NCBI GenBank assembly: GCA_964640175.1
Contig: CAZXFW010000001.1
Coordinates: 339,779 to 403,778 of the forward strand
Direction: 5' to 3'
Source of the DNA: JACKDX01 sp964640175
Lineage (GTDB): Bacteria > Myxococcota_A > Polyangia > Polyangiales > GCA-016699535
DNA length: 64,000 nt
Position 1 is the first letter of the stretch; each line of letters starts with the position of its first letter. The position numbers and the translations under genes were made by a program. Of the stretch, positions 25,729 through 34,783 are shown piece after piece. Below the pieces are notes generated by a model. That model saw only the letters and a program-made list of their open reading frames with translations. It did not search any database and was not told the DNA's origin.

Positions 25729-27057
25729 GTGAGAAAAGTTTACGTGCTGGACACCAATGTGCTCTTGCACGACCCCTCGGCGCTTTATAAATTCGAAGAC
25801 AACGATGTTGTTATTCCGGTTTATGTTATTGAAGAGATAGACCGTTTCAAGAAAGAAGCCAGCGAGTTAGGCCGTAACGCTCGCACGATTTCGCGTACGA
25901 TTGATGATCTGAGAGAGCGTTCCAACGGATCCTTGCAAAAAGGCATTACATTAGACAGTGGTGGATCCATTCGCGTATTGGTCCCTGAGGATGCTTTTGA
26001 ATGGAGAGCCTCGGATTATGCAACCATGGACCATGCCATTTTGAAAACGGCGTTACAGGTTCGTGATGAAAGTCCAGCACTCCCAACTGTGTTTGTGACC
26101 ATGGACTCGAATCTGAGGATTCGTGCGGATGCCTCAGGCTTATGTGCAGAAAATTACGAAGGTGGAAGAGTAGCGATCGATGAGCTCTATACGGGGATTA
26201 TTGAGTGCGGGGCTCCTGCGCAGGTGGTTGACAAATTAGGAAGCCGCCAAGCAATTGCTCTTTCAGAGCTCACGCAAGACAAAGAGATCCCTGCAAATGC
26301 ATGTCTTATTGTGAAAGATGCCACTCAGAGCAACCACACGGCATTAGGAAGGCGCTATCAAAATACGGACGAAGTCCGACCGCTGCGTGTGCCTAAAGAA
26401 GGAGCATGGGGGGTGCGTCCGAGAAATAAGGAGCAAAGTTTTGCAGTAGACCTTTTGTTGGACGACAGCGTGCATTTGGTGACGTTGATAGGTAAGGCCG
26501 GGACTGGCAAAACACTTCTGGCGATTGCTTCTGGCCTTAAGAAGGTTGTTGAGGAGGGAGTTTATGCTCGGCTGTTGGTCTCACGGCCGATTTTTCCGTT
26601 AGGGCGGGATATTGGTTATTTGCCTGGCGATCTTGAAGAAAAACTTAATCCTTGGATGCAGCCAATTTTCGATAATCTCGAATATATTTTCACTACGGGA
26701 AGTGCACGAATGTCACAAGCACGCAGCTATGTAGAGCTCGTTGCGAGTGGAATCATTGAAGTGGAACCTCTTACCTATATTCGAGGACGTTCATTACCCA
26801 ACCAATTTCTCATTGTGGACGAAGCTCAAAACTTAACGCCTCATGAAGTGAAAACCATCATCACACGATGTGGTAGTGAAACTAAAATAGTGTTAACCGG
26901 CGACCCGTATCAAATTGATAATCCCTATGTGGATTCTGAAAGCAATGGCCTAACAGTACTGGCCGAACGATTTCGTGCTGAGGCTATTGCTGGCCATGTC
27001 ACTCTAAAGAAGGGTGAGCGAAGTGAGCTAGCCGAGCGAGCGACACAATTGCTTTAG
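25729..27057 (+). CDS. PIN-PhoH fusion ATPase (YlaK/PhoH2-like)
   Basis: The 442-residue protein joins an N-terminal PIN ribonuclease domain (VYVLDTNVLLHDPSAL, acidic residues in VIEEIDRFK and DHAILKTAL) to a C-terminal PhoH helicase-like ATPase with Walker A GKAGTGKTLLA and Walker B FLIVDEAQN, then a sensor-like VLTGDPYQIDNPYV. PhoH2-type fusions from actinobacteria unwind and cleave RNA. The GTG at 25729 is preceded by AGTAGGCGG. It diverges from prkA over 188 bases in which I see no further gene. Confidence 0.94.
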   Translation: MRKVYVLDTNVLLHDPSALYKFEDNDVVIPVYVIEEIDRFKKEASELGRNARTISRTIDDLRERSNGSLQKGITLDSGGSIRVLVPEDAFEWRASDYATMDHAILKTALQVRDESPALPTVFVTMDSNLRIRADASGLCAENYEGGRVAIDELYTGIIECGAPAQVVDKLGSRQAIALSELTQDKEIPANACLIVKDATQSNHTALGRRYQNTDEVRPLRVPKEGAWGVRPRNKEQSFAVDLLLDDSVHLVTLIGKAGTGKTLLAIASGLKKVVEEGVYARLLVSRPIFPLGRDIGYLPGDLEEKLNPWMQPIFDNLEYIFTTGSARMSQARSYVELVASGIIEVEPLTYIRGRSLPNQFLIVDEAQNLTPHEVKTIITRCGSETKIVLTGDPYQIDNPYVDSESNGLTVLAERFRAEAIAGHVTLKKGERSELAERATQLL

Positions 27058-27072
27058 TAAACGAGCGCTCTG

Positions 27073-27564
27073 TTAGCGTATCGATAACTTGGCAGAAAGT
27101 CGTTTATGCACCTGACTTGGCACGAGGGTCGAGATATCTCCGCCTAGTCTTGCAACTTCTTTAACAATGCCCGAGGCCACATAAAAATAAGCGTCATTTG
27201 CCATAATAAAAACGGTCTCAATATCTTCATTGAGCTTTCGATTCATGTTGGCCATTTGTAGTTCGTATTCAAAATCTGCTACAGCGCGTAGTCCGCGTAA
27301 AATGACTCGTGCATTCCGTTGACGAACGAAGTCCACAAGCAATCCTTCAAACGAGTCGACTTCGACGCGAGGCTCGTGAGCAAATACTTCTTGAATCATT
27401 TCTGCACGTTCTTGAACGCTAAATAAAGGATTTTTTTTGGGGTTAGACAGAACGCCAACAATCACTCTATCAAAAGCAACTAGCCCACCTTTGATGATGC
27501 TCACATGTCCTTGGGTAATAGGATCAAAAGAGCCAGGATATACAGCTACCGTCATAGCGACCAT
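27073..27564 (-). CDS. coaD: Phosphopantetheine adenylyltransferase
   Basis: CoaD transfers AMP from ATP to 4'-phosphopantetheine, the penultimate step of coenzyme A synthesis. The 163-residue length is standard. Signatures: VYPGSFDPITQGHVSI (nucleotidyltransferase HxGH-type motif), NPKKNPLFSVQERAEMI, RGLRAVADFEYELQMANMNRKL, and the C-terminal VASGIVKEVARLGGD. Its ATG directly abuts the TAA of rsmD, with GATGAG as binding site. The rsmD-coaD order is common in bacteria. Confidence 0.96.
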   Translation of the reverse strand: MVAMTVAVYPGSFDPITQGHVSIIKGGLVAFDRVIVGVLSNPKKNPLFSVQERAEMIQEVFAHEPRVEVDSFEGLLVDFVRQRNARVILRGLRAVADFEYELQMANMNRKLNEDIETVFIMANDAYFYVASGIVKEVARLGGDISTLVPSQVHKRLSAKLSIR

Positions 27565-28161
27565 TTATAGCTCATCTTTAGACGTGATCACAGTAGCTAG
27601 CGAAACGGATGTGCCGCCATAGCGGTAGGTGTTGTTCACGGTGACAAACGACGGAAATATAGGCGCTTTTGCAGTGCTGTATTCAATAACGATGCTCGCA
27701 AGAGGGGATAGGAATTGACGTTGAAAGAGTGATTCGAGGACGTGAGGGACCAATGCAATGTCGGCATAAGGTGGGTCCAAAAAGATCAGATCAAACACAC
27801 CGCTTTTGGTAAGATTATTGCGAGTTATCGTTGTTAGAGGCTTAGAGAGATCATGGCGAATCGTAGTGATGCTTGCGGATAGTTGAAGGTTAGCTGCGTT
27901 AGACTTGATCACATTAAGTGACTTTGCGCTATTATCCACGAGTGTGGCGTGCTTGGCTCCTCGAGAAAGCATTTCAAATGCAAGTGCTCCAGTGCCTGAA
28001 AAGAGATCAAGAACGTTAGCTTCACGGATAAGATTGCGTGCTTCTAACGCTGAAGCGATGCCTTCGCGAACACGGTCTGATGTAGGGCGTGTATCAAGGG
28101 AGGCAAGGGTCGACAGTTGCCGGCCCTTAAGCGTTCCTCCAACAATGCGCATACCACTCAA
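27565..28161 (-). CDS. rsmD: 16S rRNA (guanine(966)-N(2))-methyltransferase
   Basis: A 198-residue Rossmann-fold methyltransferase that modifies G966 of 16S rRNA using S-adenosylmethionine. It opens MRIVGGTLKGRQL, carries the family segment RPTSDRVREGIASAL, the SAM-binding DLFSGTGALAFEMLSRGA and the catalytic FLDPPY. It overlaps the upstream PEGA-protein gene by 4 bases and is immediately followed by coaD. Confidence 0.95.
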   Translation of the reverse strand: MSGMRIVGGTLKGRQLSTLASLDTRPTSDRVREGIASALEARNLIREANVLDLFSGTGALAFEMLSRGAKHATLVDNSAKSLNVIKSNAANLQLSASITTIRHDLSKPLTTITRNNLTKSGVFDLIFLDPPYADIALVPHVLESLFQRQFLSPLASIVIEYSTAKAPIFPSFVTVNNTYRYGGTSVSLATVITSKDEL

Positions 28162-29351
28162 AAACGCAAGGATGCGTTGAACATGGCGTAGTTTCGTCCC
28201 ACGTGTGGCACAATTTCCAGCCTAGGTCTTGATGCGTATTCTGAGTCTGGGTTGTCTGTCTTGTTGTCGTCATCATCATCCAACAGTAAGACAGCAACGC
28301 CCACTCCAATACTTACGATGCCTGCTCCAAGGAAAACGTACTGCAATACTTCGAGTAATTCCGATTCATCGCATAGTGAGGCGACACGGTCTACGTCAAC
28401 AGTGGGATCTGAAGGATTTCCAGTGAAACCGTTTTCAGCTGCACTGCAGATATCTCGGCCGTTAAATCCGGAAAGCCCCCGATACATTTCCATATCGGCA
28501 TCGTTATCGATGGCATACACCCTGAGAAATGAGTAGGTGCTCATTCCTAAAAATATGGCGCCGAGGCCAATTGCTCCCCAGCCTACCCAATTGATTTCGG
28601 AGGATGAGCTGTTACCAGTTTCAGTGTCTTCGAGTTCCTGGAGAGACACGCTGACATGTGTCTTCTCTTCTGACTTTACTTCAAGCGTGCGGGTGAATGT
28701 GTTGTAGCCAGGGGCGGAGACCACAAGCGTGTGACGGCCTACAGGAATTGTCGACGACACTTCCTTCTTTCCACCTTCGCTTAGAACTAAGTTATTATCG
28801 ATTCTGACTTCTGCCTGTTCAGGCTCCTTAACTTGCACAATAATGGTACCAGTTTTCGGACGGCTAATGAGCTCGGCGATATACTTGGATGCTATGGGAC
28901 CAAGATCTCCGGATTCCAATGACGAGCGGGGCAGGGTGTTGCTAAGCACATACTCCGCTTGGCGTGACTGTAAATCAAAAATATTGAGTTTGACTAAGAA
29001 GTCATAATCATTGGAATGGTTTGTGCGCTTTAGTGTGCCATAAATTGTTTTTGTTACACCGAGTGATCGGCTGATACTCGCCAGGCAGATAGTATCCAGT
29101 GACGTACACCCGTGCGCGAGACTGAGCTGCTGTACAGATGCACTTTTGTCGAGCACTTGCCAGCCATTGTGCTGTTTGGCACTGGCCCGTAGTGCATCAC
29201 TTAGTTTTTGAGCAAGGGCATCATCACCTTCGATGGATTGAATGCCTAGTACAGCGACTGTCGTCGGTGTGGTTGCTTGAGCATGTGCAATGGTAGCAAA
29301 GTTCTCAAGAGCTACTAGATAAAGAATAGTGAGAATGATGTGGTTTTTCAT
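28158..29351 (-). CDS. PEGA domain membrane protein
   Basis: The ATG at 29351 gives 397 residues with a cleavable signal peptide (MKNHIILTILYLVAL ... AHAQ). Next comes a region like the CsgG-type N-terminal fold (TVAVLGIQSIEGDDALAQKLSDAL) common before PEGA domains, then a PEGA domain (EVRIDNNLV ... IPVGRHTLVVSAPGYN), and two membrane helices near the C-terminus separated by a Cys-containing loop. Such proteins are typical of Myxococcota; no function is assigned. An in-frame upstream start would overlap the divergent glyoxalase gene and extend past the signal peptide, so I reject it. Confidence 0.83.
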   Translation of the reverse strand: MKNHIILTILYLVALENFATIAHAQATTPTTVAVLGIQSIEGDDALAQKLSDALRASAKQHNGWQVLDKSASVQQLSLAHGCTSLDTICLASISRSLGVTKTIYGTLKRTNHSNDYDFLVKLNIFDLQSRQAEYVLSNTLPRSSLESGDLGPIASKYIAELISRPKTGTIIVQVKEPEQAEVRIDNNLVLSEGGKKEVSSTIPVGRHTLVVSAPGYNTFTRTLEVKSEEKTHVSVSLQELEDTETGNSSSSEINWVGWGAIGLGAIFLGMSTYSFLRVYAIDNDADMEMYRGLSGFNGRDICSAAENGFTGNPSDPTVDVDRVASLCDESELLEVLQYVFLGAGIVSIGVGVAVLLLDDDDDNKTDNPDSEYASRPRLEIVPHVGRNYAMFNASLRF

Positions 29352-29392
29352 AGGGTAACGCCATTCAAATGGGCGTATGCTAGCATGCTCCG

Positions 29393-30181
29393 GTGCAGGT
29401 ACAAACCATTTCCCTTCGGCGGGATAATTATGCTTATTTACTGATTGATCGGTCATCTTTACACACGGTGGTAATTGATCCGTCTGAGGCCGGACCGGTG
29501 ATAGGAGAGATCGAATCCCAACGGCTTTGCCTTACTCAGATTTGGTGCACACACCATCATCACGATCATACGGGTGGAGTTGAGGAATTGGTGAATCGTT
29601 ATAATCCTAGCCATGTCATTGGCAGTGTCTATGACTTTACGCATAAGCGTATTCCTCATCAGAGTCATGGAGTTGATGAAATTACAGACTGGCAGTTTGG
29701 CAGCCATAAAGTGACCGTGCTTGAGCTACCTGGGCATACATTAGGGGCGGTAGGCTATTTGATTGATGAACAATTATTTACAGGAGATGTGCTTTTTGTA
29801 GCTGGGTGCGGCTATGTGTTTGAGGGAACCATGCGTCAGATGTGGCTCTCTCTGGAGAAGATTTCGAGGCTAAAAGGTTCTGTCCAATTTTATTGCGGCC
29901 ATGAATACACTCTGGCCAATTTAATGTTTGCAAAAACGATTGAGCCTCAAAATGAATCCCTACATCACAAAATAACTGAAGTAAAACAGTCGTTGGCCCT
30001 CGGCAATCCAAGTGTTCCTTCGTTACTGGAACATGAGCATCAATACAATCCGTTTTTGCGGTGTAGGCAGCCCAATGTAATTGCCGCTGCCGAACGACTG
30101 TCATCATCTACGTTGGATAACAGTCCAGAGCGTGTGTTTCAGATTTTAAGAGAAGCGAAAAACCAGTTCCGCATGCCCTAA
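29393..30181 (+). CDS. gloB: Hydroxyacylglutathione hydrolase (glyoxalase II)-like metallo-hydrolase
   Basis: A 262-residue metallo-beta-lactamase-fold enzyme with the di-metal motif THHHHDHTGG (residues 53-62), a second His in LELPGHTLGAVGY, the Asp of FTGDVLFVAGCGYVFEG, and the late CGHEYTLANLMFA typical of GloB. Glyoxalase II hydrolyses S-lactoylglutathione in methylglyoxal detoxification; a glutathione reductase gene elsewhere in the window is consistent with a glutathione system. The GTG start has no ribosome binding site; TATGCT at 29376-29381 ends 11 bases before it. Confidence 0.93.
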   Translation: MQVQTISLRRDNYAYLLIDRSSLHTVVIDPSEAGPVIGEIESQRLCLTQIWCTHHHHDHTGGVEELVNRYNPSHVIGSVYDFTHKRIPHQSHGVDEITDWQFGSHKVTVLELPGHTLGAVGYLIDEQLFTGDVLFVAGCGYVFEGTMRQMWLSLEKISRLKGSVQFYCGHEYTLANLMFAKTIEPQNESLHHKITEVKQSLALGNPSVPSLLEHEHQYNPFLRCRQPNVIAAAERLSSSTLDNSPERVFQILREAKNQFRMP

Positions 30182-30939
30182 GAGTTACGCATACGCGAGC
30201 GCCAGGCAGCGAATTCCGCTTCTTGTCGACTTCCGTATTGGGATTGTAGTCGTACCAAATCGTCATAGCGCTCAGGCAGTTTAGGAGCCATCGCCAAGAG
30301 GACATTTCCAGCAGCTTCTGCATCTCCGCATGCACGATGAGCTTTATCGATCTTAATATTTAGGCGCTGACACATGTCTGTCAGCTTTTTACCCTTTTCG
30401 TATTTGAAAAGCTCACGTGCCCAGATCAAAGGGTCAATCCAAACGACATCGTTCTGAAAAGCGGGAACTTCCGAAGGAGTCGCCTGGGTTACTCGCCGCA
30501 TTTCGGCATGCAAAAAACCACGATCAAAAGGAGCATTGTAGGCAACTGGGATACGATCGGTGAGGATACTTGCTATTCGATCAAAGACGTCACAAAAGGC
30601 TGGGGCATCTTTTAACTCGTCATCTGTAATACCATGCACGGCTCGGGATTCTTCTGGAACTGGAATTCCAGGATTAATCAACCATTCATGTCGTTGTGTG
30701 CAACGGCCGTTATCGAAATACACCAGTCCAATTTCGATGATCCTGTCGGTTTCGGAGTCACGCCCTGTCGTTTCAAAATCGATGACACATAGTGGAGCAT
30801 CAATCCATCGGCTATCTGGTGTGACGCAGCGAGCCAATTCTTGAACGGCATACGCTGTCCGATCCATTTGGTCAATAATGCCTGGATAGTGATGGCCTGT
30901 AGGAAAACAACCGCAGTTGTGAGTATCGATGCCGCGCAT
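30178..30939 (-). CDS. DnaQ-like 3'-5' exonuclease
   Basis: A 253-residue DEDDh exonuclease. Exo I is VIDFETTGRDSETDRIIEIG, Exo II is PVAYNAPFDRGFL and Exo III ends HRACGDAEAAG. This matches the epsilon subunit/ExoX-type family, which trims DNA or RNA 3' ends; as a stand-alone gene it need not be the polymerase proofreader. About 45 residues precede the domain and include two Cys and several His. The stop overlaps the convergent gloB by 4 bases, and the start is 3 bases after the cNMP-binding gene. Confidence 0.88.
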   Translation of the reverse strand: MRGIDTHNCGCFPTGHHYPGIIDQMDRTAYAVQELARCVTPDSRWIDAPLCVIDFETTGRDSETDRIIEIGLVYFDNGRCTQRHEWLINPGIPVPEESRAVHGITDDELKDAPAFCDVFDRIASILTDRIPVAYNAPFDRGFLHAEMRRVTQATPSEVPAFQNDVVWIDPLIWARELFKYEKGKKLTDMCQRLNIKIDKAHRACGDAEAAGNVLLAMAPKLPERYDDLVRLQSQYGSRQEAEFAAWRSRMRNS

Positions 30940-30942
30940 GAG

Positions 30943-31407
30943 TTAGAACTTACCCGACATACTTAAGAAAGTGACCTTTGCATTGGTTTCACGTAGGCGT
31001 GATGAGAGAAGCGAGACAAAATTCCAAAGGAATTCGTAGGCTAAGTCTTTATGGACAAAAAACAAGTCTTCTAACTCATCTTTGGCTAGGCTGAGTAATT
31101 GACAGTCTGTATGCGCATGCGCATCCGCGCTTCGAGGAAAGTCATCAATCAAGGACATTTCTCCAAACACATTGCCTGGGCCGAGTACGGCTAACGCTTC
31201 TTCACCCATGCCACTGACTTGAGTGGAAATGCGCACTTTACCTTCTATGATGAGATAAAGCTTTTCGCCAACGTCTCCTTCGTTGAAAATAATACTATCC
31301 GCTGTCGTGCTTTCTTGCTTAGCAATGCTTGCAATAAGCTTTAGTCCTTTTGAAGAGATCCCTTCAAAAAGCTTCGTATTGCCTAACAATGGTTCAAAAT
31401 CGTCCAT
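30943..31407 (-). CDS. Cyclic nucleotide-binding domain protein
   Basis: The 154-residue protein is a single cNMP-binding (CAP_ED) domain: LFEGISSKGLKLIASIA at the front, FNEGDVGEKLYLIIEGKVRIS, and the phosphate-binding-cassette region FGEMSLIDDFPRSADAHAH. No DNA-binding helix-turn-helix follows, only a short helical tail. It probably acts as a ligand sensor or docking protein rather than a transcription factor. It lies 36 bases downstream of the prepilin gene and could belong to that group. Confidence 0.88.
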   Translation of the reverse strand: MDDFEPLLGNTKLFEGISSKGLKLIASIAKQESTTADSIIFNEGDVGEKLYLIIEGKVRISTQVSGMGEEALAVLGPGNVFGEMSLIDDFPRSADAHAHTDCQLLSLAKDELEDLFFVHKDLAYEFLWNFVSLLSSRLRETNAKVTFLSMSGKF

Positions 31408-31443
31408 GGTTAAGGTTCGTAAAATAGAACGATGAGGAGCAAG

Positions 31444-31995
31444 CTATTCGCCTTCATTGGCGACGTAGACGCCTACGGAGTGATACATCACGTTTGAGGC
31501 ATCGCTACCGGCTGCCAATTCGAACCGACTAAAAACGTTGTCGCCATCGAGGTCTCCCATAGCAACAAACGTGTATAATGCGGTGCTTGCGGTTTGTGCG
31601 CATGCTGATGTGCCGCCCAAAGCAAGGACTCTATAACCGAAGTACACGGGATCGCTTATATTAAATCCTAAAGATTTGAACTCAGGTACAGCAAGAAAAT
31701 TCGTCTGTTGTTTGGCAAGGCCTGGAGTTGATGGCAAAAGAGAAGTTGTTCCTACGATGCAATGTCCTGCAGTGCCACTGACAATTCCTTGGGAACCTGC
31801 TGCAGCTTGTTCGTAGTATGCGGTTGCTCCTTTGAACATGAGATTCAAATTGGAGGTTGCCTCAGATGTTTTTGAGTATTTTATGTAGCCCGTAAGTGCG
31901 GGTATAGCTACTCCAAGCAGTACGCCTAAAGAAGCCATGACTACGAGTAGCTCTGCTAGAGTAAATCCTGAATTAGTTTGATTCTTCTTTTTCAT
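31444..31995 (-). CDS. Type IV prepilin-like protein
   Basis: The 183-residue protein has a basic leader and the prepilin cleavage site SG|FTLAELLVVMASLGVLLGVAIPAL, with Glu at +5 of the mature chain and the long hydrophobic N-terminal helix, as in PilA/PilE and pseudopilins. A prepilin peptidase would cut before Phe. The globular part has Cys pairs compatible with a disulfide. The ATG at 31995 has AGGAA in front; longer in-frame starts lie further inside the upstream gene. It overlaps the end of the pseudokinase gene by 23 bases. No pilus assembly genes are adjacent. Confidence 0.88.
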   Translation of the reverse strand: MKKKNQTNSGFTLAELLVVMASLGVLLGVAIPALTGYIKYSKTSEATSNLNLMFKGATAYYEQAAAGSQGIVSGTAGHCIVGTTSLLPSTPGLAKQQTNFLAVPEFKSLGFNISDPVYFGYRVLALGGTSACAQTASTALYTFVAMGDLDGDNVFSRFELAAGSDASNVMYHSVGVYVANEGE

Positions 31996-33709
31996 TTCTA
32001 TTCCTTTGGGCCTTGTTGACAAGACGGGCTGGGCTGTTGTTACGGCAATTCCATCCTACAGGCATCATGGTATTGCTGTTACAGCGTGCCTGTTCAAACC
32101 CTTTCATGGTATCAATGTTCCAGTCCACAGCCACAACGTCTGAAAGGTTTGCCTCTGTAATTGTGGCTCCGTCAAGGACAGTTCCTTGGACCATTGCTTT
32201 GGATAAGTTTGCTTTGGTTAAGTCGGTACGTTGAAAATTAACGAAGTTAAGATCTGCGCCAGACAAATCGGCACCTTTAAGGTTTTTGTTGGAGAAATCA
32301 CGGAATCCTTGTGTGGTTAGGTATCGCACGGCCGCGCTTTGCAATTGAGGGTTCGATGAGTCTAGGCGTGATTTTGCACCTGCAATCGCTGTAATAGCAA
32401 TAGGGTCAAGCTGATAGAAGAACAGGCCCGCTGCCGTTCCGACTGCTACAAAACCATAACGCCTGTAACGTGGGCTAGCAGGAAGAGCAAGGGTGCATAA
32501 TGCAGCAAATACACTGGCACACCCTAAGAGTGTTTTGTGCATAAGTGTGGTGATGGGCAACACAAAAGCCAATCCCATAACGATGGCAACTCCCAAAACT
32601 CCAGCTGCAACAGTCATGTATCGTATTTTGTCGTTCATACCGAATGCAGCATCGGTATTTTCAATTTCTAAAGAAGCCGAGGTGTCTTTGATTTCTTTTG
32701 TTTCTAGAACGGGCTTTTGCTCTAGGCTTGTACGTAGAGCCATGCCAACCGTATCTACTTGTGTGTATTGGGATAAGTCGCTGGCAAGTTCGGCAACAGA
32801 TTGGTACCTGAGTTCTGGGTTCACCATGGTGCAACGCCGTGCAATACGTACTAGGCCTTCAGGGTACTTTTTGTATTCTGTAAGTAGAGGTGTTGCTTCT
32901 AACGTGGTTTTGGGATGCTCATTGCTAAGCAAGAACAATAAAATTTTTCCTAAGCTGTAGATGTCGGACTTTACCGTTGGCGGACTGTCTGACACGATTT
33001 CCGGTGCAGCGTACGCACCATATCCGTGGGTATTATCCTGATCTCCTTTGAGGCTTTTGGCGATATTCAAAAAACCGACTTCTGTGAGAATGGGGCTGAA
33101 GTCATCATCAAGGAGGATATTTCCAGGTCTCAGGCAGCTATGGGTGATGCCTTGTTGATGCAATGTCTCCAATATACCACAAACACTTTGCAGGAAGGTG
33201 ATGGAGCGTTGAGTAGTCCATCGGAGCGCTGACACATCTGTGGCCCGGCCTACAGAGAGATACTGAGCGATCAATGCACGGCGATCCCGGCTAAGGCCAT
33301 AGCACTTTAGTACTCCAGAAATCGTTCCATTTCTGGTGATGCGCAACATGGTTTTGGCACCTTGTACAAATCGGTGATGTTCTTTGTCGTAGATATCTGA
33401 GTTAAGCGCATAGATCACAGCAAGGCTTCCATTGGCATCTTGCGCTTTCCATACCGTCCATACGGGTGAGCCGGATTGGCCGATGCACTGTTCTGTCAGC
33501 GTCAACCCTGCGATAGTCTGACCCTTTTCGACGGGCTCCCAGGTGACCTTAGAGGTGACTTCAGGAAGACCTTCCACCTGAGTGGTTTCATTCCATGCGG
33601 CAACAGGTGCGCGTGGAGGAGGTGGCGGAGGAGGACCAAGCCTTTTCTGAACCGGGGCGGCTGGCTGCGAATTGGGATCATCAACCGTCGGTTGGGAAGT
33701 GCGGTCCAT
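31973..33709 (-). CDS. Kinase-like protein (predicted pseudokinase) with membrane helices and pentapeptide repeats
   Basis: A 578-residue protein. A Pro-rich N-terminus precedes a Hanks-type kinase fold (residues about 65-315). Structural landmarks remain: Asn197 in LRPGN, the APE motif (235-237), Asp249 in SDIYSLG. The catalytic HRD is HSC (190-192), the DFG is EVG (210-212), and the beta-3 strand (SLAVIYAL) lacks the ATP-binding Lys. Two or three membrane helices follow (residues about 364-440), then pentapeptide repeats (ADLSGADL, ANLSKAM, ANLSDV) at about 475-525 and a Cys-containing tail. It therefore probably binds or scaffolds rather than phosphorylates. It overlaps the prepilin gene downstream. 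Confidence 0.85.
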   Translation of the reverse strand: MDRTSQPTVDDPNSQPAAPVQKRLGPPPPPPPRAPVAAWNETTQVEGLPEVTSKVTWEPVEKGQTIAGLTLTEQCIGQSGSPVWTVWKAQDANGSLAVIYALNSDIYDKEHHRFVQGAKTMLRITRNGTISGVLKCYGLSRDRRALIAQYLSVGRATDVSALRWTTQRSITFLQSVCGILETLHQQGITHSCLRPGNILLDDDFSPILTEVGFLNIAKSLKGDQDNTHGYGAYAAPEIVSDSPPTVKSDIYSLGKILLFLLSNEHPKTTLEATPLLTEYKKYPEGLVRIARRCTMVNPELRYQSVAELASDLSQYTQVDTVGMALRTSLEQKPVLETKEIKDTSASLEIENTDAAFGMNDKIRYMTVAAGVLGVAIVMGLAFVLPITTLMHKTLLGCASVFAALCTLALPASPRYRRYGFVAVGTAAGLFFYQLDPIAITAIAGAKSRLDSSNPQLQSAAVRYLTTQGFRDFSNKNLKGADLSGADLNFVNFQRTDLTKANLSKAMVQGTVLDGATITEANLSDVVAVDWNIDTMKGFEQARCNSNTMMPVGWNCRNNSPARLVNKAQRNRNEKEESN

Positions 33710-33818
33710 GTGTGACTTTCTATTGGGTTAGTGTGAGGATTACCTCTACCGGACCCCTAGGCGCAGTGTATCGTTAAGAATACAAAAGCGAAATAATATG
33801 CTGGATGGGCGTAGGAGT

Positions 33819-34766
33819 TTAGCCAGATTCTCGGCTACCAAGCCAACGTTCCGCTTCCAACGCTGCCATGCAACCTGTGCCAGCGGCAGTAATGGCTTGT
33901 CGAAACACATGATCTTGGGCATCGCCTGCTACAAAAACTCCTTCAATGTTGGTTTTGGTGCTGTCGGGTTGTGTGACAATGTAGCCATTGTCGTCTCTTT
34001 GTAGGTAGTCGGCAAACATCGCCGTATTGGGGATATGGCCAATTGCAATAAAAAGCCCTTGAGTGGGATAGAGGCTGGTTTCGCCGGTTTGAACATTTTC
34101 GACCTTCAGGCCCGTCACAGTCCCTTTTTCCACGTCCAGCACTTCTTTGACGACGGTATGCCATAAGAACTTGATCTTCGGGTGCTTCTTGGCGCGCTCC
34201 TGCATAATCTGAGAGGCACGCAGTTCGTCTCTGCGATGAATGACAGTGACGCTTTTACATAGGTTGGCAAGGTACAAAGCTTCTTCGATTGCGGTATCTC
34301 CCCCACCTACAACACACACATCTTGATCTCGAAAAAAATAACCGTCGCATGTCGCACACGCGCTAACGCCACGGTTTTGTAGTTTCTGTTCACTGTCAAG
34401 GTCCAGCCACTTGGCTTTCGCGCCTGTTGCAATAATCACGCTATGAGCTTGATACTCCTTGCCATCGGTCCAGAGGCGAAAAGGGCTTTGGGAAAAGTCG
34501 ACGCGGTCTATATCGGCACTGACAAACTGAGTGCCGAAGCGTAAAGCCTGTTTCTTAAACAATTCCATGATTTCAGGGCCTTTGATGCCGTCTGGAAATC
34601 CAGGATAATTTTCAACTTCTGTGGTGATCATCAGTTGTCCACCAGCGATGCCACCTGTGATCACGCCCTCAATGCATAATGGCTGAAGATTTGCGCGGGC
34701 AGTATAGATGGCGGCTGTCAGTCCTGCAGGACCAGAGCCAACAATAATCACCTTGTGAGTCGTCAT
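33819..34766 (-). CDS. trxB: Thioredoxin reductase
   Basis: TrxB passes electrons from NADPH through FAD to thioredoxin. The 315-residue protein has the FAD-binding VIIVGSGPAGLTAAIYTARA, the redox-active CATCDGYFF, the NADPH-binding VVGGGDTAIEEALYLA, and the C-terminal FVAGDAQDHVFRQAITAAGTGCMAA. The ATG at 34766 is preceded by AGGAAA and fits the standard N-terminus; an earlier in-frame start adds 11 unsupported residues. It follows the flippase gene on the same strand. Confidence 0.96.
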   Translation of the reverse strand: MTTHKVIIVGSGPAGLTAAIYTARANLQPLCIEGVITGGIAGGQLMITTEVENYPGFPDGIKGPEIMELFKKQALRFGTQFVSADIDRVDFSQSPFRLWTDGKEYQAHSVIIATGAKAKWLDLDSEQKLQNRGVSACATCDGYFFRDQDVCVVGGGDTAIEEALYLANLCKSVTVIHRRDELRASQIMQERAKKHPKIKFLWHTVVKEVLDVEKGTVTGLKVENVQTGETSLYPTQGLFIAIGHIPNTAMFADYLQRDDNGYIVTQPDSTKTNIEGVFVAGDAQDHVFRQAITAAGTGCMAALEAERWLGSRESG

Positions 34767-34783
34767 AGCTAGTTTCCTTATTC

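Noticed and set aside
32493..32960. 155-codon frame antisense to the pseudokinase
   Set aside because: No recognisable domain, no binding site, fully inside a supported gene.
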